Assembly: GCA_036652735.1 (NCBI GenBank)
Contig: JAVVVI010000003.1
Span: 1 to 64,000 of the forward strand
DNA: 64,000 nucleotides
Reading direction: 5' to 3'
Source: JAGOGN01 sp036652735
GTDB lineage: Bacteria > Bacillota > Clostridia > Lachnospirales > Lachnospiraceae
How positions within the stretch are numbered: position 1 is the first letter of the stretch; each line of letters begins with the position of its first letter. Of the stretch, positions 46,658 to 56,066 are shown piece after piece. A program made the position numbers and the translations under genes. The notes beneath the pieces were generated by a model, which ran no database searches, had not been told where the DNA came from, and saw only the letters and a list, made by a program, of their open reading frames with translations.

Positions 46658-47428
46658 ATGATGGAAAAGAAAGTAGAGATTGTATTTAGTCCAACAGGAG
46701 GAACAAGGTCTGCTGTTCAAGAGGTAAGCAGTGGCTGGGATTTACCAAAAGAGAGTATTGATTTGTGTGTCGAAGAGGCGAATAATAAGGACTTTATTTT
46801 TTCGGGCAGGGAACTTTGTATAATAGGTGTGCCTTCTTATGGCGGCAGAGTGCCGGATATTGCAAGGCAGCGTATTCTGAACTTAAATGGGAATCATGCA
46901 AGTGCAATTTTGATTGTGTCTTATGGTAATCGAGCATATGATGATACTCTTTTAGAGTTAAAAGAGATTGCAGAAAAAGCAAATTTTATTGTGGTTGCAG
47001 CAATTAGTGCAGTAACAGAACATTCCATAATGCACCAATTTGGAACTGGAAGACCAAATGCATCAGATAGACGTATACTCAAGGAATTTGCAGAAAAAAT
47101 AAAAGAGAAGATAGAAAAGGAATCGAATTTAGGAGAAATATCTGTACCGGGTAAGGTTCCATACAGAAACTATGACGGAATAGCGTTAAAACCAAAAGCC
47201 AGTAAAAAATGTACAAATTGTGGAATTTGTGCAAGTCATTGTCCGGTTGGTGCAATCGATAAGGAGAATTGCAGACTGACCAATGTACAACTGTGTATAT
47301 CCTGTATGTCCTGTATTGAAATCTGCCCTCAAAAAGCAAGAAGCTTGAATAAATTGATAAAAATGGCTGCGGGGAAAAAATTAAAGAACGTGTGCTCAAA
47401 TCCCAAAGAAAATGAATTATTTATTTAA
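46658..47428 (+). CDS. EFR1-type ferredoxin with flavodoxin-like domain
   Basis: 256 residues. An N-terminal flavodoxin-like part (EIVFSPTGGTRSAVQEV, then VPSYGGRVPDIA) is followed by two 4Fe-4S clusters: CTNCGICASHCPVGAI (about 185-200) and CISCMSCIEICPQKA. EFR1-family proteins are common in Lachnospiraceae and probably shuttle electrons between a flavin and ferredoxin-linked enzymes; the partner is unknown. Possible starts are 46658 and 46661 behind AGAGGAAAA. The next gene is 20 bases downstream. Confidence 0.9.
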   Translation: MMEKKVEIVFSPTGGTRSAVQEVSSGWDLPKESIDLCVEEANNKDFIFSGRELCIIGVPSYGGRVPDIARQRILNLNGNHASAILIVSYGNRAYDDTLLELKEIAEKANFIVVAAISAVTEHSIMHQFGTGRPNASDRRILKEFAEKIKEKIEKESNLGEISVPGKVPYRNYDGIALKPKASKKCTNCGICASHCPVGAIDKENCRLTNVQLCISCMSCIEICPQKARSLNKLIKMAAGKKLKNVCSNPKENELFI

Positions 47429-47448
47429 TTTAAAGGAGAGAACCTACG

Positions 47449-47988
47449 ATGAAAGATTTCATAAGTACTTCCATGACAGATTCACCGCAAGGTAACAAGA
47501 GGTCCGGAAAACTGCCGGTAATCGGAATGCGTAATGTTAAAACGGCAGTTTCGGCAACCTTGTGTGCACTTCTTTATTTTCTCATTCACCGTAATCCAAC
47601 GTTTGCCTGCATTGGTGCCGTATTTGGCATGGACAATTCCCTGCCGGCGTCATTTCGAACCGGTGGTAATCGACTGATCGGCACCGTAATTGGTGGTTTC
47701 ATTGGAATTGGAGTGTTTAGTTTAAGTTTATCACTTCCCTATCCGGAGATATCACGTATGGTACTTATTTTTCTTGGAATTATGGCGCTTATATACATTA
47801 GTCAGCTGCTTAATGTACAGGGAGCCATTCAGGCGGGTTCGGTTGTGTTTTTTATTGTAATGCTTAATACACCGGAAGATCAGTATTTTTCCTATGCAAT
47901 CAATCGAATTATTGATACCGGGTTTGGTGTTATGATGTCAATTCTGATTAATTGGATTCATATTAAATTACCAACAAAAAAAGAGTGA
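47449..47988 (+). CDS. Aromatic acid exporter/FUSC-like membrane protein
   Basis: 179 residues with about four to five transmembrane helices. GMRNVKTAVSATLCALLYFL and GNRLIGTVIGGFIGIG resemble the N-terminal membrane part of the ArAE/FUSC family (DUF939). Members are thought to export aromatic or organic acids; this one lacks the usual soluble C-terminal half. AAAGGAGAG precedes the ATG. It lies between the ferredoxin and MATE genes. The substrate is unknown. Confidence 0.8.
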   Translation: MKDFISTSMTDSPQGNKRSGKLPVIGMRNVKTAVSATLCALLYFLIHRNPTFACIGAVFGMDNSLPASFRTGGNRLIGTVIGGFIGIGVFSLSLSLPYPEISRMVLIFLGIMALIYISQLLNVQGAIQAGSVVFFIVMLNTPEDQYFSYAINRIIDTGFGVMMSILINWIHIKLPTKKE

Positions 47989-47991
47989 CAT

Positions 47992-48036
47992 ACTGGCATA
48001 GAAACAAGACATGATGTGTCGTGTTTCTATGCTAGT
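47992..48036 (+). repeat. Strong hairpin before the MATE gene
   Basis: ACTGGCATAGAAACA and TGTTTCTATGCTAGT pair over 15 positions with one mismatch around a 15-base loop. No T-run follows, and the ribosome-binding site of the next gene begins about 9 bases later. It could be a stable leader structure or a weak terminator. Confidence 0.6.
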
Positions 48037-48057
48037 ATTCTATATGGAGGTATTCAT

Positions 48058-49407
48058 ATGGAAAAAAATATTTATGAACAAAAATCAATTACAAAGCTCA
48101 TCTTCCTCTTTGGTATTCCGTCTATGTTGTCTCTCATGATTGAGATGCTTACGGGGATTGTGGATACTGCATTTGCCGGAAATTTACCGGGAATAGGGGA
48201 GTATGCCCTGTCAGCAATGGCATTAATTTCACCCATATTGGGAATTTTCACAGCGCTGCAGACCTTGTTTGCAATGTCTACCGGTATTCTGATTGCAAAA
48301 TACATGAACCATAGGCAAAAAAGAAACCAAAGTTATACAACAGGAGTAATCATGAGTATCCTGATCGCAATGGTTACATCCGTTATCTGTTTTTTTTCTT
48401 TATCCCTAATTTTATCTGCATTGGGTGCGGAGGGACAGATTATGCATTTGGCAAAGGAGTATTTAAGGATTCAGCTTCTCAGCAATCTGTTCAGTAGTGT
48501 TGGATATACCTTGACGTGTTGTATTCGGGCCTTTGGCTTTCCTAAAGTGGAGGTAAAGATTATTACTGCTTCTGTAGCGGTTAACATTGTCTTTAATTTT
48601 ATTTTTGCATTTATTTTTAAAATGGGAATGGCAGGACTGGCATGGGGAACCTTTGCCAGCGAAAGTGTATGTGCAGTATGTGCCGTGATTTTTTTACAAA
48701 AGAAAAATCTCTGGGTGCAGAGGGAACCCTTGCAGATGAGGGAGTTTTTGGGAAGCATCTGGGAATTATTTAAAATCGGCATTGCGCAAACCGCAATACA
48801 GGTATTAGGAGGCTGTACAGGATTTTTCATTAATGCAAGACTTCTTACATTGGGAACAATGGTTCATGTGGCAGCCTGGAGCATTGTCCAGCGAATTTAT
48901 ACATTTATTCTGGTACCAATTGTTGGGTTGACGCAGGGAGTGCAGAACATTATTTCATATTTTAATGGAAATCATGCAAAAGAGAAAATAAAGAATGTCT
49001 CCAGAGAAACCATGATTTTATGCAGCTGTTATGGAGTAATCGCGTTGATTCTTATGATGAATTTTGGTCAAAATCTTGCGGGAATATTTGGAGGAAGCAG
49101 TGAGATCATTGCCATTTCAAAAATTATTTTGAAGATTGTTTTTTTGGGATTTCCTTTGGTGGGTATTTTGTATACGGATATGACTTTATTGCAAGTAACC
49201 GAACATGAAATTGCATCGGTATTATTAATTTTATCCAGACAGGTAGTATTTCTTCTGCCGCTTATTTATCTGGTTCCCATGGTGGTAGCCCATGCAGAAG
49301 TTCAAATTACACCTATGATTGCACTGTTTTTCTGCATGCCAATTGCAGATTTACTGTCCGTGGTGTTTGGCGTGATTATGAAGCGATGTATTGGTAGATT
49401 GTCTTAA
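48058..49407 (+). CDS. MATE-family efflux transporter
   Basis: 449 residues with twelve predicted transmembrane helices in two halves. KLIFLFGIPSMLSLMIEMLTG followed by IVDTAFAG matches the MATE N-half, and the LGGCTGFFINARLLTLG region opens the second half. Members export drugs or metabolites with sodium or protons. TGGAGG sets the start at 48058. A strong hairpin lies just upstream. The second MATE gene at 62644 is only a distant paralogue. Confidence 0.93.
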   Translation: MEKNIYEQKSITKLIFLFGIPSMLSLMIEMLTGIVDTAFAGNLPGIGEYALSAMALISPILGIFTALQTLFAMSTGILIAKYMNHRQKRNQSYTTGVIMSILIAMVTSVICFFSLSLILSALGAEGQIMHLAKEYLRIQLLSNLFSSVGYTLTCCIRAFGFPKVEVKIITASVAVNIVFNFIFAFIFKMGMAGLAWGTFASESVCAVCAVIFLQKKNLWVQREPLQMREFLGSIWELFKIGIAQTAIQVLGGCTGFFINARLLTLGTMVHVAAWSIVQRIYTFILVPIVGLTQGVQNIISYFNGNHAKEKIKNVSRETMILCSCYGVIALILMMNFGQNLAGIFGGSSEIIAISKIILKIVFLGFPLVGILYTDMTLLQVTEHEIASVLLILSRQVVFLLPLIYLVPMVVAHAEVQITPMIALFFCMPIADLLSVVFGVIMKRCIGRLS

Positions 49408-49414
49408 GAATCTC

Positions 49415-49443
49415 TGGAATTGAAAGGTCTTGTATGCTATAAT
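49415..49443 (+). promoter_or_regulatory. Promoter of helD, extended -10
   Basis: TGGAAT and TATAAT are separated by 17 bases. TGC directly before TATAAT makes an extended -10, which compensates for the weak -35. Confidence 0.7.
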
Positions 49444-49487
49444 ACAGAGTAAAACGCAAAAGGGGAGTGCCAAGAGGGGAATAAATA

Positions 49488-51509
49488 ATGCGCGAAGAAA
49501 TAAATGATAGCATAGAGATGGAACAAAACTACCTGGAAAAATGTATTGCAATTATTTATCAGAATATTCAGCGGTATGAGGAACAGGGGCATCGGCGATT
49601 TGAGGAAACCCAGGCCTTATATAAAGAAATGCATGATGGCAATATGGAAGTATATGATCAGCTGGTTACAAGTAAGGATTTGGAAATACATACGAAAAAG
49701 CAATTGGAAAGTAATTTTGCTGCTTTAAGAAAACCTTATTTTGGTAGAATTTCATTTGATAATCTTACCGATGGATGGAAGGCAGATTTGTATATTGGAA
49801 AACATGGAATTACAAGCGGGGGAACACAGGTAAACGTAGTAGATTGGCGGGCACCTGTGGCCTCTGTTTATTATGAAAACATATTGGGAAGGGGAAGCTA
49901 TAGAGTTCTTGATGAAGAAGAATGTGAGATTGATTTACAAAGGAAACGAACCTATGATATTGAAGATGGAAGACTACGGGGTATGTTTGACAGCGATGTT
50001 GTATCCAATGATGAGTTATTAATTCAATATCTATCCAGACACAAAGAAGCAGTCCTACATGATATTATAGCAACGATACAAAAAGAGCAAAATAAAATCA
50101 TTCGGGCAAATCCGTTTCACAATGTCATAGTCCAAGGGGTAGCGGGAAGTGGAAAAACAACAGTGGCAACGCACCGAATTTCTTATATTTTATATAATTA
50201 CAAAGAGAAGTTTACTTCAAATGAATTCTGTATTATTGGCAGCACAGACCATTTGCTTGATTATATTTTAAGCGGATTACCGGAATTGGAAATTTACGAT
50301 GTGAAATATAAGCGAATGGATGAACTGTTACAATATTTATTGAATAAGGATTGGAGGAAAAATGGGAAAATACAGCCAATAACCATGAGCCAGGCGTATA
50401 AAAGCAAAATAGAATATAGCAGGGAACTAGAACAGTATTTGAAGAGCATCAGAAAGAATACCCTACCCCTTCAGAGTCTGAGGGATAATAAACTGGGAAT
50501 CCTAATTAATAAAAGAACGATTATGGATGTTATAAGAATCAATTCGGACAATTCTGTAAAAAAATTATTGAAGGATTTAGATGATAGAGTAAAATTAAAG
50601 TTTAAGGAAGTATATAGAGGCGAACCGGAGGGTTACAGGAAATCGATATCAGACTATAAAGGATATTATGGGAGTCTGCTTCCTACGGATAATATTTACT
50701 TTATCTATCAGAAATTTCTTGAGTATTATGGCAGAAAGACAAAGACCGATGTAGAAGAAACCATGGAAAACATACAGAAAAACAGATATGATGTATATGA
50801 TTTGGCTGCACTTGTCCTTATTTACTATCGCATAAAACAGGTGAAAAAAGATGAGGAATTTGGACAAATAATTGTGGATGAGGCACAGGATTTTGGGCCC
50901 ACTGTATATTATTCGTTAAAAATGGTATTGCCAAACTGCTATTTTACGATTATGGGTGATGTTTCACAGAATATCAATTTTGAGACGGGCATGAATAACT
51001 GGCAGGTAATGCAGGATGAGATTTTTTCAAAAGATACAGATGAATTTTGCGTGCTTTCCAAAAGCTACCGCAATACAATTGAAATCGCAGAATTTGCAAA
51101 TGAAATATATAAAAATTCCATACGTGAAGATTATAGGATGGATCCGGTTATTCGCCATGGAGAACCGGTTACCATGTTAGAGATTATATCCAGGGAGGAA
51201 GGAGTCGGTGTAATTTGTGATTTAATTTCGGAATTAAAGCAAAAAGAATATAAAACAGTTGCGGTAATTTGCTTTCAGGAAGAGGAAAAGGAGTTTGTTG
51301 AGAAGAAATTAGTCTCGTATATTGGAGAAGAGAAGATGCTGCGGGAAGGGATTCAAGTGCTTTTTCTTCCAATGACAAAGGGGCTTGAGTTTGACGTGGT
51401 TATTTTATGGAAACCGGATTTAAAAAAAGGAAGATTAGAGGTAAAGGAAGCAAAGTGTATTTATGTGGCGGCAACTCGTGCGTTGCATGAATTATATGTA
51501 ATATCCTAA
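49488..51509 (+). CDS. HelD-type RNA polymerase recycling helicase
   Basis: 673 residues of the UvrD-like HelD family. The N-terminal coiled coil (MREEINDSIEMEQNYLEKCI) would enter the RNA polymerase secondary channel. VVDWRAPVASVYYENI is the HelD signature and VQGVAGSGKTTVATHR the Walker A region. IIVDEAQDFG is Walker B, and the final TKGLEFDVVI and YVAATRAL are the late helicase motifs. HelD frees stalled polymerase from DNA or RNA and in some species helps resist rifampicin. It has its own promoter. Confidence 0.92.
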   Translation: MREEINDSIEMEQNYLEKCIAIIYQNIQRYEEQGHRRFEETQALYKEMHDGNMEVYDQLVTSKDLEIHTKKQLESNFAALRKPYFGRISFDNLTDGWKADLYIGKHGITSGGTQVNVVDWRAPVASVYYENILGRGSYRVLDEEECEIDLQRKRTYDIEDGRLRGMFDSDVVSNDELLIQYLSRHKEAVLHDIIATIQKEQNKIIRANPFHNVIVQGVAGSGKTTVATHRISYILYNYKEKFTSNEFCIIGSTDHLLDYILSGLPELEIYDVKYKRMDELLQYLLNKDWRKNGKIQPITMSQAYKSKIEYSRELEQYLKSIRKNTLPLQSLRDNKLGILINKRTIMDVIRINSDNSVKKLLKDLDDRVKLKFKEVYRGEPEGYRKSISDYKGYYGSLLPTDNIYFIYQKFLEYYGRKTKTDVEETMENIQKNRYDVYDLAALVLIYYRIKQVKKDEEFGQIIVDEAQDFGPTVYYSLKMVLPNCYFTIMGDVSQNINFETGMNNWQVMQDEIFSKDTDEFCVLSKSYRNTIEIAEFANEIYKNSIREDYRMDPVIRHGEPVTMLEIISREEGVGVICDLISELKQKEYKTVAVICFQEEEKEFVEKKLVSYIGEEKMLREGIQVLFLPMTKGLEFDVVILWKPDLKKGRLEVKEAKCIYVAATRALHELYVIS

Positions 51510-51519
51510 CGCTTAAGTC

Positions 51520-51548
51520 TTGCATAGTGTCAAAGAAACAATTATAAT
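51520..51548 (+). promoter_or_regulatory. Promoter of the phosphatase gene
   Basis: TTGCAT (51520-51525) and a perfect TATAAT (51543-51548) are separated by 17 bases. Confidence 0.8.
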
Positions 51549-51589
51549 AAGTGAGAAAAAGATTTAAAAATAGAAGCGGAGGAGTCTGA

Positions 51590-52318
51590 ATGAAATACGT
51601 GATAGGAGATCCACATGGCTGTCTTTTGGAATTTCTGGAATTAAAAGAGAGAATCCAAAAAAAAGATGACCAGGCGGAGTTTTTCCTTGTAGGAGATATT
51701 ATTGATAGAGGTCCTAAGGTCTGGGAATTTTTGGTGTGGGCAATGGAGAATGTTACACCAAATGGAAGGATCCAAATGATTCTTGGAAATCACGAAGATA
51801 TGGTAATTAATTGGTATTATGATAAGTATTGTCATTGGTTTCGTAAGACCGGAGGGGAACCAAAAGCAGAAGCCCCCCAGACGAAATATGATTTCAGCTG
51901 GCAATTAATGGAGCATGGAAAAGTAACACCACAGGAAATTGCACCTTACATACATTTTTTTCAAGAGTTACCCTTGTATATTAAAACAGCAGTAATAGGT
52001 CCCGATGGAAATGAGCATAGGTACGTAATCGCCCACGCTTGGTTTGAAGAGGATGCAGAACGTGATACCCTTATTTGGGAGAGGAAAAAGGCCTATCAGG
52101 GGTATGAAGACAAGAGCAATGCGACCTTAATACATGGACACACGCCTACAGTAGATGAGGAAGCGCTTGCAATGGGAGCTACCAATGGAAAAGTATGGTG
52201 TTTACCTAACAATATTAACATTGATTGTGGTTTGGTTTATCGAACGCAAGGGTATCCCAAGGGAAATCTTGCTGCAATTTGTCTTGAAACATTAGAGATT
52301 ACCTACCTCTATGAATAA
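51590..52318 (+). CDS. PPP-family metallophosphoesterase
   Basis: 242 residues. The three metal motifs GDPHG (Asp7, His9), GDIIDRGPKV and GNHED of the PPP/ApaH-like family are intact. Two more histidines appear in IAHAWF and IHGHTP. Bacterial members dephosphorylate serine, threonine or tyrosine residues, or cleave Ap4A; which applies here is not clear. AGCGGAGGAG sets the start. MgtC follows after 33 bases. Confidence 0.9.
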   Translation: MKYVIGDPHGCLLEFLELKERIQKKDDQAEFFLVGDIIDRGPKVWEFLVWAMENVTPNGRIQMILGNHEDMVINWYYDKYCHWFRKTGGEPKAEAPQTKYDFSWQLMEHGKVTPQEIAPYIHFFQELPLYIKTAVIGPDGNEHRYVIAHAWFEEDAERDTLIWERKKAYQGYEDKSNATLIHGHTPTVDEEALAMGATNGKVWCLPNNINIDCGLVYRTQGYPKGNLAAICLETLEITYLYE

Positions 52319-52351
52319 CGGATTGGCAGGCAAAAAAAGGAGCATAATGGG

Positions 52352-53047
52352 ATGATAAACGAAATTACAAGGTTTTTTTCATCATTTGAGGGGATTGCAT
52401 TTATTCGAATTCTTCTTTCCTTGGTTTGTGGAGGAATAGTGGGTTTTGAAAGAGAAGTAAAGGGTCGGCCGGCAGGGCTAAAGACCTTTTCTTTGGTTTG
52501 CCTTGGTGCAACACTTGCCATGGTAACCAATGAATATATCTATACCTATATTGCGCAGTCTACCGGAGATTCCGCACGAATGGCGGCTCAGGTAATCAGT
52601 GGAATTGGATTTTTGGGCGCAGGAACGATTATTGTTACCGGAAATAGCCAGGTAAAGGGGCTTACAACGGCAGCAGCATTATGGGTTACAGCAGCAATTG
52701 GTATTGCAATTGGAACGGGATTTTATTTTGGAGGAATCGTTGGCGTCGTTGTAATTTTTATTTCTTCTAAGGTGTTTAATGCGATTGATCAAATGATTAT
52801 GGAAAATTCAGCACAAATGAAATTGCTTATTGAAGGAGAAAGCGAAGAGTTCCTGGTGGAGGTGCTGGATTATATTAACAAAAATGAACTTACAGTTCAA
52901 AGCTTTGAACGAACAAACCGAAACAAGTGGTTTTCAGAAGATGTATGTGTACTTGTTTCATTGGAGTTTGCTAAAAAAAAGAAACACAAAATTATAAAAA
53001 AGGATATAAAACAGATGAAGGGAATTCGGTCAGTGACTGAAATTTAG
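52352..53047 (+). CDS. MgtC/SapB family membrane protein
   Basis: 231 residues. The N-terminal MgtC domain has about four membrane helices (IRILLSLVCGGIVGFEREVK, then GRPAGLKTFSLVCLGATLAM and GIGFLGAGTIIV). A C-terminal soluble part of about 75 residues follows, with an ACT-like look. MgtC proteins help growth at low magnesium and affect the F1Fo ATP synthase in pathogens; the role in gut anaerobes is unknown. It lies downstream of the phosphatase, probably on one transcript. Confidence 0.93.
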   Translation: MINEITRFFSSFEGIAFIRILLSLVCGGIVGFEREVKGRPAGLKTFSLVCLGATLAMVTNEYIYTYIAQSTGDSARMAAQVISGIGFLGAGTIIVTGNSQVKGLTTAAALWVTAAIGIAIGTGFYFGGIVGVVVIFISSKVFNAIDQMIMENSAQMKLLIEGESEEFLVEVLDYINKNELTVQSFERTNRNKWFSEDVCVLVSLEFAKKKKHKIIKKDIKQMKGIRSVTEI

Positions 53048-53171
53048 AAAAAAAAGCACCTGTAACCCTTGCTACGTGGGAACTATCAAAATATGTCCAA
53101 AATTTGGCGTCATATAATCTGTTATAAAAACAAAACTATTGTTATTATCAGCATTATAAGAGGTGATGAAT

Positions 53172-53510
53172 ATGGACAATATGGATAAAGAAAGCCAAAA
53201 GCATAACGTTGAAATTGGACGCAGGCTACAGGAAATCAGAGAAAATCAAGGGTACAAGCAACGACAGTTTGCAGAATATCTAGGAGTAACCGAAGAAAAT
53301 TACAGAAGATATGAGGCAGGAACCGTTCGTTTGACCGTAGATAAATTATATACGTTACATGAAAAAGGAAACGTGGATCCCACTTATTTGATTACAGGGA
53401 ATCGTAATGAAGAATTTGATATTAAAGCAGTTTTGGCAAATGGAACAAGGGAACAGCAGAATGAAACGATTAAAAGAGTTTTCGAATATTTGACAAAAAC
53501 AAACTTTTAA
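53172..53510 (+). CDS. XRE-family regulator
   Basis: 112 residues. A helix-turn-helix (VEIGRRLQEIRENQGYKQRQ, then FAEYLGVTEENYRRYE) covers about residues 10-70. A C-terminal part with TYLITGNRNEEFDIKAVLAN and a final helix may mediate dimerisation. The start at 53172 is six bases after AGAGGTG; earlier in-frame ATG and GTG codons overlap this site. The gene sits before an unknown winged-helix gene. No operator is obvious. Confidence 0.85.
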   Translation: MDNMDKESQKHNVEIGRRLQEIRENQGYKQRQFAEYLGVTEENYRRYEAGTVRLTVDKLYTLHEKGNVDPTYLITGNRNEEFDIKAVLANGTREQQNETIKRVFEYLTKTNF

Positions 53511-53598
53511 TAAATGAGGCAGTACAAAATATTCAAACTCTATGAGATGCATTTAACTTGCAGATATGCAAGGTAAAAATAAAATGTTGGAGGTCTTC

Positions 53599-54780
53599 AT
53601 GGAGGATATTGAAATTGTGTATGAGAGAGACACCGGATTTGGTACGGAACGAAGTCCGGTGCAGGTGAATGCACAGAGTTATGTTACGAATCTTTTATAT
53701 CAGATTGCAATTCAAGAACCATACAAGCTTACGGTGTATGAACTTGCACAGCAGTTAAGCCTGGATTTGGAAATGGTGAAAAAACGTTTAAGTGCAATGG
53801 AACAAATAGGAGAGATTCATTGCAGAGGGGGTAGTTATCGGTTATGCTTTCCTGTTTTTCTAAGGAATGATGTGCAAAAAATTACGGTGCTCTTGAAAAA
53901 AAAGACACCGGAAATAGGAGAAAACATTGTAAAATTACTGGATCAGATTCGACCATTTTGTGAACAGTTGAGTTGCAGACAGGTATTCTCCGAAAGAAGA
54001 CTGCTGTATCATATACTTTGTGATGAAGTTTTGCTGGGGTTTGCACATGATTTTTGGGAAAAGACGCCGCTTTTTACCACATCCAGGTATGGGAGAAAAC
54101 AAAGAAATCGTCTCTTAGTGGGATATGAACGCAGTAATATACTTGCAGGTCACAGCAACCAGATGATTTGTAAGCAGCAGCACTATAGTGGGAAAAAGAT
54201 AACCTATATTAGTTTTGGCGATTCCAATGGCAGAAGAAAAGATATGTGTTCCTTATATGAGCAAAGAAAGGAAGACAGTCACACACTGTATGAGATGTGT
54301 TCACCAATAGTGGGTGATTTATTAACAAGAAAGACTTGGGAAGAGGTCATGGACCAATGCGATAGTTTATTGGAGCGCATTATTTTTTCAAAGCAGCCGG
54401 TGCTCCTTGAAAAAGACGACGAAGAGATCGTTGAATTTCTGGCGGAACTGGGTTATATTACAAAACCGGCATATGGCAGACCAATATATGTTAAAGTTCC
54501 TGTTTTTTTTCCAGAGGAGGAGCAGCTGATTCAGAAAATAGGGGAAGAGCTATTAATGGGGATCCAAACACAGGTGAACCAGCTGATGGAAGCAGTATTT
54601 TTTCAGATTCCGGAATTAACGGCAATCAGACACAAAGTTCAGGAAAAGCATATTGGATATGAGCTTTGGAGGTTATTGGTTGGAGAAATCAACCAATATT
54701 TAGTAGAGCGGGGAGTTGTTGAAAAGCCTATATTCCGAGATCAGGAAGGAAGATTTCTACAGAGCATTTATTTTAATTAA
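53599..54780 (+). CDS. Unknown protein with N-terminal winged helix
   Basis: 393 residues, family not recognised. Residues about 25-85 read as a winged helix (LLYQIAIQEPYKLTVYELAQ, then LSLDLEMVKKRLSAMEQIG). The remainder is charged and helical with QVFSERRLLYHILCDEVLLG in the middle. Near the C-terminus is a second winged-helix-like stretch (IVEFLAELGYITKPAYGRPI). There is no signal peptide or membrane helix. GGAGG, 5 bases upstream, sets the start at 53599. A terminator follows. It may be a DNA-binding regulator that responds through the central domain; this is a guess. Confidence 0.55.
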   Translation: MEDIEIVYERDTGFGTERSPVQVNAQSYVTNLLYQIAIQEPYKLTVYELAQQLSLDLEMVKKRLSAMEQIGEIHCRGGSYRLCFPVFLRNDVQKITVLLKKKTPEIGENIVKLLDQIRPFCEQLSCRQVFSERRLLYHILCDEVLLGFAHDFWEKTPLFTTSRYGRKQRNRLLVGYERSNILAGHSNQMICKQQHYSGKKITYISFGDSNGRRKDMCSLYEQRKEDSHTLYEMCSPIVGDLLTRKTWEEVMDQCDSLLERIIFSKQPVLLEKDDEEIVEFLAELGYITKPAYGRPIYVKVPVFFPEEEQLIQKIGEELLMGIQTQVNQLMEAVFFQIPELTAIRHKVQEKHIGYELWRLLVGEINQYLVERGVVEKPIFRDQEGRFLQSIYFN

Positions 54781-54785
54781 GTGAT

Positions 54786-54813
54786 AAGAGCAGGTAATGG
54801 AATACCTGCTCTT
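54786..54813. terminator. Terminator after the unknown protein gene
   Basis: AAGAGCAGGTA and TACCTGCTCTT form an 11-bp stem with a six-base loop, but only a weak T-run follows. Confidence 0.75.
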
Positions 54814-54906
54814 AATTATGGAACAAAATAAAAAATAGGTGTAACTATTTCAGTCTTTTTGCGAATAATAAATAGAAACCTATTTTTAAGTGAAAGGAAA
54901 CATGAT

Positions 54907-55461
54907 ATGATGAAGAGAATAATAGTATTAATTTTAACGGGGGCAATGATACTTACCTCATTGACTGCCTGTGGAACGAAGAATCAGGATAACAATAAGG
55001 AAGGGGTAAAAACGGTAGATCTTGACAAGCTTGTAGCAAGTGTAAAAGAGGCCTATGGAGATGAGTATACTCCGGATATGGTGTATGATGAGGCAGCACT
55101 GGAAGAGATGTTTGGATTGCCAAAAGAATTATATGAGCAGGCAATTGCAGAGGGACCAATGATTAGCAACTCAAGTGATGTGTTTGTTGCAGTAAAAGCA
55201 GCAAAAGAGAAAGCAGAACAAGTTGAAAAAGCGTTGAATGATTACCGTGATTATCTTGTAAATGAATCCATGCAGTATCCAACCAACAAGGTGAAAGTAC
55301 AGGCCAGCAAGGTGATTCGCCATGGTGATTATGTGTTTTTTGTTTTACTTGGAGGGATTCCAATGGAAACAGAAGACAAAGGTGAAGAAGCAATTTTGAC
55401 AAAAGCCAAAGAACGGGTTAAAATTGCAGTGGATGTTATAGACGGTTATTTTAAAGAATAA
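54907..55461 (+). CDS. DUF4358 lipoprotein
   Basis: 184 residues. A lipoprotein signal (IIVLILTGAMILTSLTACGT) ends in the lipobox LTAC. The acidic DUF4358 domain has repeated helices (VAVKAAKEKAEQVEKALNDY) and an extended C-terminal core. Function is unknown; the family commonly lies beside MBOAT and DHHW genes in clostridia. AAAGGAAAC precedes the ATGs at 54907 and 54910. It leads a five-gene cluster ending at 59028. Confidence 0.85.
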   Translation: MMKRIIVLILTGAMILTSLTACGTKNQDNNKEGVKTVDLDKLVASVKEAYGDEYTPDMVYDEAALEEMFGLPKELYEQAIAEGPMISNSSDVFVAVKAAKEKAEQVEKALNDYRDYLVNESMQYPTNKVKVQASKVIRHGDYVFFVLLGGIPMETEDKGEEAILTKAKERVKIAVDVIDGYFKE

Positions 55462-55505
55462 AGCAGGTCCTTATGTGACCTGTGAAGGGGAACATGGGAG
55501 AGCAT

Positions 55506-56066
55506 ATGGAACACAGCCAGGAATGGGAAGACAAGGTGGATTTTGAAAAATTTCTCTCCGGGGAAGCCGGCGGATTTGAACGCCTGGTACTCAGATACAA
55601 GAATCCATTGATTTTTTTTATAAAGAGATATGTGACTGCTTTTGACTTAGCGGAGGAAATTGCCCAGGATACGTTTGCAGATTTTTATGAATTTGCCAAT
55701 CGCTATAATGGAAAAGCCTCCATTAAAACCTATTTGTTTACAATAGGGAAAAATAAGGCAATCACCTATTTAAGAAAAAATGGAAGAATCTCCTATTTGG
55801 AAGAAGAATATGAGATTCAGGCGGAACTGGATTTGGAGAGAGCCATTGTAGCAGAAGAAGAAAAAACCTATTTAATAAAAGCACTTGGTCGCATGAATAA
55901 AGACTATAGCCGGGTGCTTTTATTGGTGATATACGAAAATATGTCCTATAAAGAGGTGGCAGCAGTAATGAAAAAAACAATGCCACAGATTAAAATATTA
56001 GTTCACAGAGCAAAGAAAGCATTGAAAAAGCAGTTAGAAAGTGAAGGATTTGTCTATGAAAAGTGA
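55506..56066 (+). CDS. ECF-type RNA polymerase sigma factor
   Basis: 186 residues. The region 2 helix LRYKNPLIFFIKRYVTAFDL, followed by AEEIAQDTFADFYEF, is present, and region 4 contains YKEVAAVMKKTMPQIKILV followed by HRAKKALKKQLE. The start at 55506 is chosen from GGGAG; 55494 is possible. It overlaps the following membrane-protein gene by 11 bases, the usual arrangement of sigma and anti-sigma pairs. It may drive this acetylation cluster under envelope stress, though no matching promoter could be assigned. Confidence 0.9.
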   Translation: MEHSQEWEDKVDFEKFLSGEAGGFERLVLRYKNPLIFFIKRYVTAFDLAEEIAQDTFADFYEFANRYNGKASIKTYLFTIGKNKAITYLRKNGRISYLEEEYEIQAELDLERAIVAEEEKTYLIKALGRMNKDYSRVLLLVIYENMSYKEVAAVMKKTMPQIKILVHRAKKALKKQLESEGFVYEK

